Positions 30,537 through 40,627 of a DNA stretch of 45,251 nucleotides are shown in pieces. The notes below the pieces were generated by a model. That model did no database searches, was not told the DNA's origin, and saw only the letters and a list, made by a program, of their open reading frames with translations. Source of the DNA: Actinomycetota bacterium (GTDB taxonomy: Bacteria > Actinomycetota > JAICYB01); assembly GCA_035536535.1 (NCBI GenBank), contig DATLNZ010000018.1:1-45251 (forward strand). Reading direction: 5' to 3'. Each line of letters opens with the position of its first letter. Position 1 is the first letter of the stretch. The translations under genes were made by a program, and so were the position numbers.

Positions 30537-32827
30537 ACAGGCCCGTTTCCGGGAGAGCCCGGCGGCGGTCGATCGTCGTGCGGGTGGCGGCCGTGTCCGT
30601 CGCAGCCGCTCTCGGCCTCGTGCCCGATGCCGCCGTCGCGTCGGGGACGGAACCCGAGCGCATAGTCCTTTTTGCCATGCCCGCCGTCACGTGGGACGAC
30701 ATCCGTCCCGCCCGGATGCCCGCGCTCCAGAGCGTCATCTCCCGGGGCGCGGTGGCCGCCATCTCGGTGCGCAGCGCCGCCAGCCGTACCGACCCGGTGA
30801 GGGGTTACATGACTCTGGGGTCCGGCAACCGCGCCTACTCCGACGACGCCGAGCCGCAGGCCCACTTGGCGTTTTCGGCCGATGCGCCGTTCGAGTCGGG
30901 GACGGCCGAACATGCGCTCCGGCGACGGATCGGCCCGACCGGCGCCGAGGCGCCGGAGCCGGCGGACGCCTCGTCCCCCGGACTCGTCCACCTGGGCCTG
31001 CCGTGGCTGGACAAGCAGGCCGCGAGGAGCAACTACGGTACGGCCGTCGGCTCGCTCGGCGAGACCCTTCGTCATGCGGGCGTCCGGAGAGCGGTGGTGA
31101 GCGCCGCCGACACGGCCGTCGACCCCCGCGCGTCCGCCTCACGCCGTCGCGAGGCCGTGCTGGGAATGGTGGACCGGACGGGGCGGGTCGAGGACGGCAC
31201 GGTCTCGGGGCTGTTGCGGACCGATCCGGACGCTCCGTTCGGCGTCTCCACCGACGCGGCGGCCTTTGAAGCCGCCGCCCGAACCGCACTGTCCAGGTCA
31301 AGGGTGGTGCTGCTCGAGCCCGGGGAGACCCTGCGCGCCGACCAGTTCCTGGCCTACGCGAACCCGGACCGCAGGCAGCAACTCGTGACGGGGGCGCTTG
31401 AACGGTCCGACGTGATCCTGTCGAAGATCCTGCCGGCGCTGACCCCGCGCGACCGGCTCTACATCGTGGTTCCGTCCGGGCCCTCGCTGGCCGCGACCGA
31501 GCACCTGACACCGCTCGTCGCCGCCGGCGCCGGTGTCCGACGTGGCTGGCTGACGTCCGCGACCACCCGGCAGCCCGGCATGGCGACGCTGTCGGACGTC
31601 GCCCCCACGGTCCTGGATGCGTTCGGGCTTCGCGCACCAGGCTCCATGACCGGCACCGTCATCTCCTCGATCCGCACCCAGCGGGGAGGCCGGGTGGCGG
31701 ACCTGGCGGCGCTGGACCGCGAATCGGTGTTCCGGGAGCACTTCGCCGCGCAGGCGGTGTACGCGTTTATCACGATGCTGACGCTCCTGTCCCTTCTGTC
31801 GTTTGTCGTCTTTCTGTCGAGATCGCGTGCCTGGAGCAGGCTGCTGACGCCCCTCGCCCTGGCGGTGCTGGCGGTGCCGCCGGCTGCGCTGGTCTGGCGA
31901 GCCGTGGACGCCGACCGTCTGGGCATGACGGGGGCGCACCTGGTGCTGTGGGGCCTGGTAGCCGTGCTCGCTGCGGCCGCGGCTGCCGTCCCCGGCCCCA
32001 GGTGGGCCGGGGGAGTGGCACTGCTGCTGCTGTCGGCCGTCATGCTGTCCGTGGACCTGGCGGCAGGGTCGCCGCTGCAGCTCAACGGGATATTCGGCTT
32101 CTCGCCGATCGTCGCCGGACGCTTTTACGGGATCGGCAACCTGGGCTACGCGATCTTGATGGCCAGCGGGATCCTCGGCCTCACCGGCCTGGTGGAGCTT
32201 CGCGGACTGCCCAGGGCGCCCGCGATCATCGCGGTGGGGCTTGCCGTCCTGGTCCTCGTAGACGGCCTGCCACAGCTGGGGGCAGACTTCGGGGGAGTCC
32301 TCGGGGGAGTCCCCGCCGTGCTTCTGACCTACATGCTCGCGAGGGGCCACCGGGTGAGATGGCCGGTGCTGCTCGCGGCCGGCGCCGCAGCCGTCGCCGT
32401 GGCGTCCGGACTGGCGCTGCTGGACCTGTCCCGGCCCCCGGAGGTGCGGACGCACCTGGGCCGCTTCGCCGCGCGGGTCGCGTCCGGGGGCCTTCCGGCG
32501 CTGGTGACGGTTGTGCGCAGGAAAGCGCAGGCGAACCTGGGAGTCCTCGGCGTCAGTTCATGGACCTACACGATCCCCCTGACGCTGGGCGTCCTGGCAC
32601 TGATGCTCGCGCGGCCGGTCGGGGTGCTGCGAGACGTTCTGCCACGGCACCCGGTCCTGAGGGCCGGGCTCATCGGCGCGATGGCCGCGGGAGTCGGAGG
32701 GTACGCAGTGAACGACTCGGGCATCGCAATCCCGGCGATGGTCCTCGGGCACGTCGTCCCGCTGCTTGTTTTGCTTGCCGTGCAGACTCTTGCACCGAGG
32801 CCCGCCGCCGCTGCGAAAGCCGCGTGA
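30533..32827 (+). CDS. Polytopic membrane protein with alkaline-phosphatase-fold ectodomain
   Basis: 764 residues. A signal-type helix (VRVAAVSVAAALGLVPDAAV) is followed by an outer domain (about 40-390) of alkaline phosphatase/sulfatase fold: VTWDDIRPARMPALQSVI, SRTDPVRGYMTLGSGNRA, and the late strand YIVVPSGPSLAATEHLTPLV with TTRQPGMATLSDVAPTVLDA. The helices from about 405 onward (AFITMLTLLSLLSFVVFLS and at least eight more) form a membrane domain containing GRFYGIGNLGYAIL and GADFGGVLGGVPAVLL. The expected metal ligands are missing: M49-P50 sits where family members have Asp-Gly, and residues 312-318 read VVPSGPS where DHG is expected. H324 remains. It may be inactive or act by another mechanism. 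Interlocked with both neighbours (GTGA). Confidence 0.8.
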   Translation: MNRPVSGRARRRSIVVRVAAVSVAAALGLVPDAAVASGTEPERIVLFAMPAVTWDDIRPARMPALQSVISRGAVAAISVRSAASRTDPVRGYMTLGSGNRAYSDDAEPQAHLAFSADAPFESGTAEHALRRRIGPTGAEAPEPADASSPGLVHLGLPWLDKQAARSNYGTAVGSLGETLRHAGVRRAVVSAADTAVDPRASASRRREAVLGMVDRTGRVEDGTVSGLLRTDPDAPFGVSTDAAAFEAAARTALSRSRVVLLEPGETLRADQFLAYANPDRRQQLVTGALERSDVILSKILPALTPRDRLYIVVPSGPSLAATEHLTPLVAAGAGVRRGWLTSATTRQPGMATLSDVAPTVLDAFGLRAPGSMTGTVISSIRTQRGGRVADLAALDRESVFREHFAAQAVYAFITMLTLLSLLSFVVFLSRSRAWSRLLTPLALAVLAVPPAALVWRAVDADRLGMTGAHLVLWGLVAVLAAAAAAVPGPRWAGGVALLLLSAVMLSVDLAAGSPLQLNGIFGFSPIVAGRFYGIGNLGYAILMASGILGLTGLVELRGLPRAPAIIAVGLAVLVLVDGLPQLGADFGGVLGGVPAVLLTYMLARGHRVRWPVLLAAGAAAVAVASGLALLDLSRPPEVRTHLGRFAARVASGGLPALVTVVRRKAQANLGVLGVSSWTYTIPLTLGVLALMLARPVGVLRDVLPRHPVLRAGLIGAMAAGVGGYAVNDSGIAIPAMVLGHVVPLLVLLAVQTLAPRPAAAAKAA

Positions 32828-33975
32828 CGGCGGCAGTCGCGGTAGCCGCCGCCGCTGCGTCCTGGATCGCCTGCCGGCTGCTGTTTTCCCGTCCACCGGC
32901 TGCTCTGACGGGGGCCAGGCATCTGCGAGTCAACTACCGGGGCAGTGCCATTCCGGGTTCGCTGGGCGTCCTGCTCATCGCCGCTCTGGGCGTGGGCGCC
33001 GCGGGGGCCGCGGTTCTTGATGCGGCGGGTGTCACGGCCACGGGCGCGGCGACCACCGCGGCCGCAGGCGTCGCACTGGGGCTACTGGGCTACGTGGACG
33101 ACGTGTGGGGGAACCGCCGCGCCGGCGGCTTCGGCGGGCACCTGCGCGCGCTGGCCCGCGGCGAGCTGACCACCGGGATGCTCAAGGCGGCCGGAGGAGG
33201 AGTCGTGGGACTGGGTTGCGCGTGGGCCTCCGGTCTGCGCGGCGCCCACCTTCTGGCGGGAGGAGCGATCGTGGCGCTGTCCGCGAACCTGGTCAACCTG
33301 CTGGATCTGCGGCCCGGACGCGCGTGCAAGTTCTGGCTGGTGTCGTGGGCGGCGCTTCTGCTCGCTGGAGTGGCCCCCGGGGCTTTGACCGTCTCAGCCG
33401 CCCTGGCCGGTGGGGTCGGGGCCTTTCTGCCCGTGGACCTGCGGGAGCGCGGAATGCTCGGCGACTCCGGCGCCAACCTCGCGGGGGCTGCCTGGGGGGC
33501 CGCTGCCGTTGCCTCCATCGGCTCCCGCGGGCGCCTGCTGTGCCTGTTCGTGCTCGTCGGGTTGACGGCCGCGTCGGAGGTGGTCTCCTTTAGCCGGCTC
33601 ATCGAGCGCATTCCCCTTTTGCGCGGCTTCGACGCACTGGGGAGGAGGAACCCTCAGGGCCCGGGACACCCGGAGGCCGAAGCCCCGTCCGCCGAAGCGG
33701 AGCCGTTCCAGGGGAGCGAACGAGATCAGGCAGATCATGTGAGCCCTGAAGTAGATCGTGATGCCGACGAAAGTCACCGTATGGAACAGCGCCGCCATCC
33801 ACACGTACAGCCTCCCGACGCGGCCGCGTACGAGCATCAGCAGGGCGGTCAGTTCGAACACGATGATCCCCAACTGCATCAGATGAAGCAGCCGGGGGAA
33901 CTGCAGGAGCGGGTCGGCGAACATCGTCCCTCGCCGGGTGATGGCGGAGATGAGGATGGAACTGGTTATCCATGA
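32824..33975 (+). CDS. MraY/WecA-like polyprenyl-phosphate phosphoglycosyltransferase
   Basis: 383 residues if read to the first stop. Polytopic, with the family's acidic motifs: YVDD (D92-D93), NLVNLLD (N155-D161) and MLGDSGANLAG (D214). These bind Mg and substrate in MraY/WecA/TagO-type enzymes, which put a sugar-1-phosphate onto undecaprenyl phosphate. The family domain ends near residue 275 (LIERIPLLRGFDALGRR, genome ~33650); the remaining ~108 residues are a Gln/Glu/His-rich tail that is antisense to the HTTM gene and looks non-native. Start: GTG interlocked with the previous stop. The true C-terminus may be near 33650-33750; see findings. Confidence 0.75.
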   Translation: MTAAVAVAAAAASWIACRLLFSRPPAALTGARHLRVNYRGSAIPGSLGVLLIAALGVGAAGAAVLDAAGVTATGAATTAAAGVALGLLGYVDDVWGNRRAGGFGGHLRALARGELTTGMLKAAGGGVVGLGCAWASGLRGAHLLAGGAIVALSANLVNLLDLRPGRACKFWLVSWAALLLAGVAPGALTVSAALAGGVGAFLPVDLRERGMLGDSGANLAGAAWGAAAVASIGSRGRLLCLFVLVGLTAASEVVSFSRLIERIPLLRGFDALGRRNPQGPGHPEAEAPSAEAEPFQGSERDQADHVSPEVDRDADESHRMEQRRHPHVQPPDAAAYEHQQGGQFEHDDPQLHQMKQPGELQERVGEHRPSPGDGGDEDGTGYP

Positions 33976-34533
33976 GGGCCCCGACACGAGCATCTTGGTC
34001 ACGCCGGCCAGGAAGTACGTGAGGGCGACCGCCACCTGCACCATCCGCATTGCCCATCCGGCGGCTGCCGAGGTCCCGTCTTCAGCCGTCCACGCCACGG
34101 TGGGCAGGACCGCTAGAGCGACCAGCAGGGCGACGCGGTCGTGGTCCACCTTGCCGTACGAAAAGCCGATCAGGCACCAGTAGCCGTAGAGCAGGGCCAC
34201 GGCGGGGCCGGCCAGCCGGCGCGCCCGGCCGGCGGCGGCAACCAGCGGAATCGATAGCAGGGACACCAGTACCAGCGCCATCCCCACGCGGGTGGGAGCC
34301 GGGATTCCAAGCGCCCTGCCGATCCACAGAGGCGCGTACCACGAGGCAGGAAGAAGTCCGTGGTCGGCCGGAAACCGCGTGAGCACCACGTCCAGTGGCA
34401 CGTACAGGTAGATCAGGACGCGGAACAGCTGCAGGCGCCGCAGGGGGACGGGGTCGTACCAGAACCGGATCCACGCGGAGGTCCCGGCGGAACCGCCCGC
34501 CGGTGGGGCCTCTGGGTCGCGCGCCGCGGTCAC
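33394..34533 (-). CDS. HTTM domain protein (vitamin K-dependent carboxylase-like)
   Basis: 379 residues if read to the first stop. Polytopic membrane protein with the HTTM pattern: RLQLFRVLIYLYVPLDVVLT at the start, MRMVQVAVALTYFLAGVTKM (a family hallmark with K), and PSWITSSILISAITRRG. It ends natively near LERLRFGGRGFG (genome about 33690). HTTM proteins are related to vitamin K-dependent gamma-carboxylase, but most bacterial ones have unknown reactions. The last ~100 codons run antisense into the phosphoglycosyltransferase gene and look non-native. The GTG at 34533 interlocks with the upstream partner's stop (GTGA). Confidence 0.75.
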   Translation of the reverse strand: MTAARDPEAPPAGGSAGTSAWIRFWYDPVPLRRLQLFRVLIYLYVPLDVVLTRFPADHGLLPASWYAPLWIGRALGIPAPTRVGMALVLVSLLSIPLVAAAGRARRLAGPAVALLYGYWCLIGFSYGKVDHDRVALLVALAVLPTVAWTAEDGTSAAAGWAMRMVQVAVALTYFLAGVTKMLVSGPSWITSSILISAITRRGTMFADPLLQFPRLLHLMQLGIIVFELTALLMLVRGRVGRLYVWMAALFHTVTFVGITIYFRAHMICLISFAPLERLRFGGRGFGLRVSRALRVPPPQCVEAAQKGNALDEPAKGDHLRRGRQPDEHEQAQQAPAGADGGNGSGPPGSPREVGAGVAEHSALPQVHGQKGPDPTGQGG

Positions 34534-35030
34534 CGGGGCGGCCAATGCGCCACCTCCGTCACGACCCACCTGATCCCCGGCGGAGGCGCCGCCCTGGCCC
34601 GACGCCCGGCGGCCCGGGGGCCCGGCTGCAGCCGCCCCTCCGACAGCGGCGCCTTTCTGCTGAGCAGATACAGGCGGACGATGCGCCTGTCCGCGGGCGC
34701 CCCGCGGTTGTAGACCCGGATCAGGTCGCCGAGAAGCTCCGGGTGCGCCTGGACCCGCGCCACCTGTCCCTCGACCTCGGCCCGCCGCAGATGAAAGTTC
34801 TCAAAGCCCAGCCGCACGCCACGGCGTCCGTCGCTGAAGTCGGCATTCAGGGCGAGGACCCAGACCGCTCCCCGGGTCCCCTTCGGGAACATGCGCATCT
34901 GCGCGAACGGCCAGGCGTCGTCGGACCAGAAAAGGGTCCCGGCGATCAGTCCGACGGACATGAACACGGCGGCGGCGTCCCGTGCCAGGCGGGACATGGT
35001 CTTTCGCGGGAGGGTGGCTGCGTCAGTCAC
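34530..35030 (-). CDS. Single-helix envelope protein, HTTM partner
   Basis: 166 residues. N-terminal signal anchor (AAAVFMSVGLIAGTLFWSDD), then an outer domain beginning WPFAQMRMFPKGTRGAVWVL, a layout typical of the small proteins encoded next to HTTM genes (DUF5819-like in general form; family not confirmed). Basic Pro-rich C-terminus. GTG start 9 nt after TAAGAT, with GGAG close to the start. Its stop interlocks with the HTTM start. Transcribed divergently from pyrG. Confidence 0.7.
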   Translation of the reverse strand: MTDAATLPRKTMSRLARDAAAVFMSVGLIAGTLFWSDDAWPFAQMRMFPKGTRGAVWVLALNADFSDGRRGVRLGFENFHLRRAEVEGQVARVQAHPELLGDLIRVYNRGAPADRRIVRLYLLSRKAPLSEGRLQPGPRAAGRRARAAPPPGIRWVVTEVAHWPPR

Positions 35031-35039
35031 TGCTCCGCA

Positions 35040-35045
35040 ATCTTA
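35040..35045 (-). promoter_or_regulatory. Candidate -10 element (TAAGAT) of the HTTM pair
   Basis: TAAGAT on the minus strand with 9 nt to the GTG at 35030; nearly leaderless. Confidence 0.4.
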
Positions 35046-35106
35046 CGGGGCGCGGAAGTACGTCCCGGATGCTGTCGGCGCCGCTGGATAGGCTCCCGCC
35101 GCGTGT

Positions 35107-37768
<2,662 letters not shown>

Positions 37769-37774
37769 GCAGCG

Positions 37775-37784
37775 AGGCTATTCT
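37775..37784. promoter_or_regulatory. Overlapping divergent -10 elements (TAGCCT and TATTCT)
   Basis: On the minus strand TAGCCT (37780-37775) is 6 nt before the methyltransferase GTG. On the plus strand TATTCT (37779-37784) would drive the NUDIX gene with a leader of about 40 nt to the small upstream frame. The two hexamers share two base pairs, so use of one should block the other. Confidence 0.5.
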
Positions 37785-37830
37785 CGCCCCACGCCGGCCG
37801 GCACACGCGTCCGGGGCCGAGGGGAGGGTC

Positions 37831-37863
37831 ATGAAGCTCGAGCGGGCACAGAAGGCGGCGTGA
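37831..37863 (+). CDS. 10-codon upstream open frame coupled to the NUDIX gene
   Basis: MKLERAQKAA. It has the best RBS of the region (GGGGAGGG ending 3 nt before ATG) and its TGA interlocks with the NUDIX GTG (GTGA). The NUDIX GTG itself has no separate RBS, so ribosomes may reach it by terminating here and restarting. Whether the peptide matters is unknown. Confidence 0.35.
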   Translation: MKLERAQKAA

Positions 37864-38480
37864 CAGACCTTCTACGCCTGGCCCGTGAGCTTCAGTCCCT
37901 GGCTCAGACCGGCTTGCGCTACGCCGCCGACCACTACGCCACCGAGCGGTACGAGGCCGTCCGTCGGATAGCGGCGCAGCTGCTGGCCGGGGCCACCGGT
38001 CCGGACGTGCAGCGCCTGCAGGACCTGTACGAGTCCCAGACGGGCGACGCCACCCCCAAGGTCGACGTGCGCGCGGCGGTGTTCGACGACCTGGGACGCA
38101 TTCTTCTCGTCCGCGAGACCTCCGACGCCGGACGCTGGACCCTGCCGGGAGGCTGGGCGAACGTCAACGACACGCCGTCGGAGTCGGTGGTGCGGGAGGT
38201 CGTGGAGGAGACGGGTTTCGTGGTCGAGGCGGCCAAGCTGCTGATGGTGCAGGACCGCGACCGCCACAACCCACCCGGCGTGTTCCACAGCTACAAGCTC
38301 TTCTTCTCGTGCACCCTCACCGGTGGATCTGCCCGCGGCAGCCACGAGACGAGCGATCCTGCATTCTTCGCACGCGACTCCATCCCGCATGACCTGTCGC
38401 TCGGCCGGACGACCCCAACCCAGATCCGCAGGTGCTTTGAGCATCTCGATGACCCGGACCTGCCGACGGACTTCGACTGA
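37860..38480 (+). CDS. NUDIX hydrolase with N-terminal NUDIX_N_2-like region
   Basis: 206 residues. N-terminal TDLLRLARELQSLAQTGLRY, as in ADP-ribose pyrophosphatase-like proteins with an extra N-terminal domain, then ATPKVDVRAAVFDDLGRIL, and the NUDIX box GGWANVNDTPSESVVREVVEETGF. In the box the first Glu of GX5E is Asp (D); the REVxEExG core is intact. Likely hydrolyses a nucleoside diphosphate derivative such as ADP-ribose; substrate not known. The M. tuberculosis gene after pyrG (Rv1700) is also NUDIX. GTG start interlocked with a 10-codon upstream frame. Confidence 0.9.
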   Translation: MTDLLRLARELQSLAQTGLRYAADHYATERYEAVRRIAAQLLAGATGPDVQRLQDLYESQTGDATPKVDVRAAVFDDLGRILLVRETSDAGRWTLPGGWANVNDTPSESVVREVVEETGFVVEAAKLLMVQDRDRHNPPGVFHSYKLFFSCTLTGGSARGSHETSDPAFFARDSIPHDLSLGRTTPTQIRRCFEHLDDPDLPTDFD

Positions 38481-38498
38481 TCTGCCGGGCCGGCGCGT

Positions 38499-38510
38499 TA
38501 GGCTCGGACG
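38499..38510 (+). promoter_or_regulatory. Leaderless -10 element (TAGGCT-N6-ATG) of ald
   Basis: TAGGCT (38499-38504), six bases, ATG at 38511. Confidence 0.62.
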
Positions 38511-39620
38511 ATGCGCATCGGCGTTCCTACCGAGGTCATGGAAAGCGAGTACCGCGTCGCGCTGACGCCGGCGGGGGCCAGAGAGCTGTCCGGAGCCGGG
38601 CACGAGGTGCTGATACAGCAGGGGGCCGGCACCGGCTCGGTGCTCCCGGACTCCGCATACGAGCGTGCGGGGGGCAGGATCGTGCCCACGGCCGCGGACG
38701 CCTGGTCGGCAGACCTGGTCCTCAAGGTGAAAGAGCCGCTGCAGTCGGAGTTCGATCACCTGCGCTCCGGGCAGATCGTTTTCACCTACCTGCACCTGGC
38801 GGCCCACCGGGAGCTCACCCAGCGGCTGGTGGACAGCCGCGCGATCGGGATCGCCTACGAGACCGTGGCCGTGGACGGCCGCCTGCCCCTGCTGGCCCCG
38901 ATGAGCGAGATCGCCGGCAGGATGGCCCCCCACGTGGGCGCGCACTACCTGGAGAAGGAGCATGGAGCCGGGATCCTGCTCGGCGGCGTGTCCGGGGTGC
39001 GTCCGGCGCGCGTGGTCGTCCTCGGCGCGGGCACGGCCGGCCGCAACGCCGCCTTTTTGGCGGCCGGGATGGAGGCCGAGGTCCTGCTGTTCGACAAGAA
39101 CATCGACCGGCTGCGCGAGGTCGACTTCATCCACCGCGGGCGCATCATGACCCTGTACTCTAACCGCGAGTCGGTGGAGCAGGCCCTTCGCGAAGCGGAC
39201 CTGGTGATTGGAGCAGTGCTCGTCCCGGGGGCCAAGGCGCCGGTGGTCGTCCCCGAGTCGTCGGTAAAGGAGATGAAGCCGGGCAGCGTGCTGGTCGACC
39301 TGTCGATCGACCAGGGCGGGTGCATCGAAACGGCCCATGTCACCACCCACACCGACCCGATCTACGAACTCCACGGGGTGGTCCACTACTGCGTCGGCAA
39401 CGTACCGGGAGCCGTCCCGAACACGTCCACCTACGCCTTGACCAACGCAACGCTGCCGTTCGTCGAAGCCATAGCCAACTCAGGGCTTCTCGAAGCGATC
39501 AGGGCGAGCGATCCGCTGATGCAGGGCGTCAACGTCTATGACGGCGCGATCACGAATGCGGGCGTCGCTGAGGCCCACGACCTGCCTTACGCGCGCGTGG
39601 ACGAGGTCCTCCGCGGGTGA
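38511..39620 (+). CDS. ald: Alanine dehydrogenase
   Basis: Interconverts alanine and pyruvate plus ammonia, using NAD. 369 residues, typical. MRIGVPTEVMESEYRVALTP start; catalytic Lys in LVLKVKEPLQSE and His in YLHLAAHREL; NAD-binding GAGTAGRNAAFLAAGMEAEV; VDLSIDQGGCIETAHVTTH and the conserved GNVPGAVPNTSTYALTNATL. Leaderless -10 element at exact spacing. It heads a run with xerD (GTGA overlap), dksA-like and deoB. Its role could be alanine catabolism or supply of alanine for peptidoglycan. Confidence 0.96.
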   Translation: MRIGVPTEVMESEYRVALTPAGARELSGAGHEVLIQQGAGTGSVLPDSAYERAGGRIVPTAADAWSADLVLKVKEPLQSEFDHLRSGQIVFTYLHLAAHRELTQRLVDSRAIGIAYETVAVDGRLPLLAPMSEIAGRMAPHVGAHYLEKEHGAGILLGGVSGVRPARVVVLGAGTAGRNAAFLAAGMEAEVLLFDKNIDRLREVDFIHRGRIMTLYSNRESVEQALREADLVIGAVLVPGAKAPVVVPESSVKEMKPGSVLVDLSIDQGGCIETAHVTTHTDPIYELHGVVHYCVGNVPGAVPNTSTYALTNATLPFVEAIANSGLLEAIRASDPLMQGVNVYDGAITNAGVAEAHDLPYARVDEVLRG

Positions 39621-40609
39621 CGCGAAGCGCTGCGGCGCAACCACAGTCTCCGAAGCAGGCGGTTCCGCCGGCCCTGGCCGCCGCCGCAAGCGACTTCGAG
39701 GACTACCTCCGCATCGAAAGGGGAGCGGCGGTTGCGACCGTCAAGGCCTACCGGCGGGTGGTCCGGGCATACGTCGCGCGGCTGGCCGCAGCCGGGATCA
39801 ACACGCCCTCGCAGGTGCGGCCGCGCGACGTGACCGACGCCCTGCAGGCGGTGTCAGACTCCGGCGTGGGGGCGTCCACATTGCATCGGGCGCTGGCCGC
39901 CATCCGCCACTTCCACCGTTTCTGCCTGCGCGAGAAGCTGGCGCCCTCCAATCCCGCGACCCTGGTGGACGGCCCCCGCAGGGGCCTTGCCCTGCCCAGG
40001 GCACTGCCGGCCGAATTCGTGACCGCGCTGATCGAGTCGGCCTCCGGCGGTTCGCCGGCGCAGCTGCGCGACCGGGCGATCCTTGAGCTGCTGTACTCGT
40101 CCGGGTTGCGCGTTTCCGAGCTCGTCGGGCTCGATCTGGACGACGTGGACCTGGAAGACCGGATCGTGCGGTGCCTGGGCAAGGGCGGCAAGGAGCGCCT
40201 GGTCCCGCTGGGCCGTCCGGCCGCCGAAGCCGTCGCTCGCTGGGTCCGGGAGGGACGTCCGGCGATGGTGCGGCGCGGACGGGGGAGCGCGGCCGTGTTT
40301 GTGTCCGCCCGCGGGCAGCGGCTGTCCCGTCAGAGCGCGTGGAAGACGGTGAAGACCCATGCCGCGAAGGTCGACCCCGAGGCCCGGGTCTTCCCCCACG
40401 CCCTGCGACACTCGTTCGCCACCCATCTGGTGGCCGGGGGAGCCGATCTGCGCGTCGTCCAGGAAGCTCTGGGTCACGCTAGGCTGTCCACGACCCAGGT
40501 CTACACACTCGTCAGCAGGGAGACCCTCAAGGACGTGTACGAGTCCGCACACCCTCGCGGCCGGAGGTCCGGCCCCCGAGCCCGCGCCGAGCGGCCGCCC
40601 GCAGACTGA
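39617..40609 (+). CDS. xerD: Tyrosine recombinase XerD-type
   Basis: Resolves chromosome dimers at dif. 330 residues. The N-terminal SAM-like DNA-binding domain runs from about 22-115. The catalytic residues are all present: R165 (GLRVSEL), K192 (GKGGKER), H261 and R264 (HALRHSFATH), H287 (LGHARLS) and nucleophile Y296 (TQVYTLV). An extended basic N-terminus of about 20 residues and a basic C-terminus (RGRRSGPRARAER) are added. GTG start interlocked with the ald stop. The same gene lies near pyrG in M. tuberculosis (Rv1701). No att-like repeats were seen around it, so there is no sign of a mobile element. Confidence 0.94.
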   Translation: MTRSAAAQPQSPKQAVPPALAAAASDFEDYLRIERGAAVATVKAYRRVVRAYVARLAAAGINTPSQVRPRDVTDALQAVSDSGVGASTLHRALAAIRHFHRFCLREKLAPSNPATLVDGPRRGLALPRALPAEFVTALIESASGGSPAQLRDRAILELLYSSGLRVSELVGLDLDDVDLEDRIVRCLGKGGKERLVPLGRPAAEAVARWVREGRPAMVRRGRGSAAVFVSARGQRLSRQSAWKTVKTHAAKVDPEARVFPHALRHSFATHLVAGGADLRVVQEALGHARLSTTQVYTLVSRETLKDVYESAHPRGRRSGPRARAERPPAD

Positions 40610-40627
40610 CCTCAGCAGGAGAAACAC

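Noticed and set aside
39617-40609. Tyrosine recombinase as a marker of a mobile element
   Set aside because: Catalytic pattern, HPRG-type tail and neighbours fit housekeeping XerD; no att repeats, tRNA or excisionase nearby.
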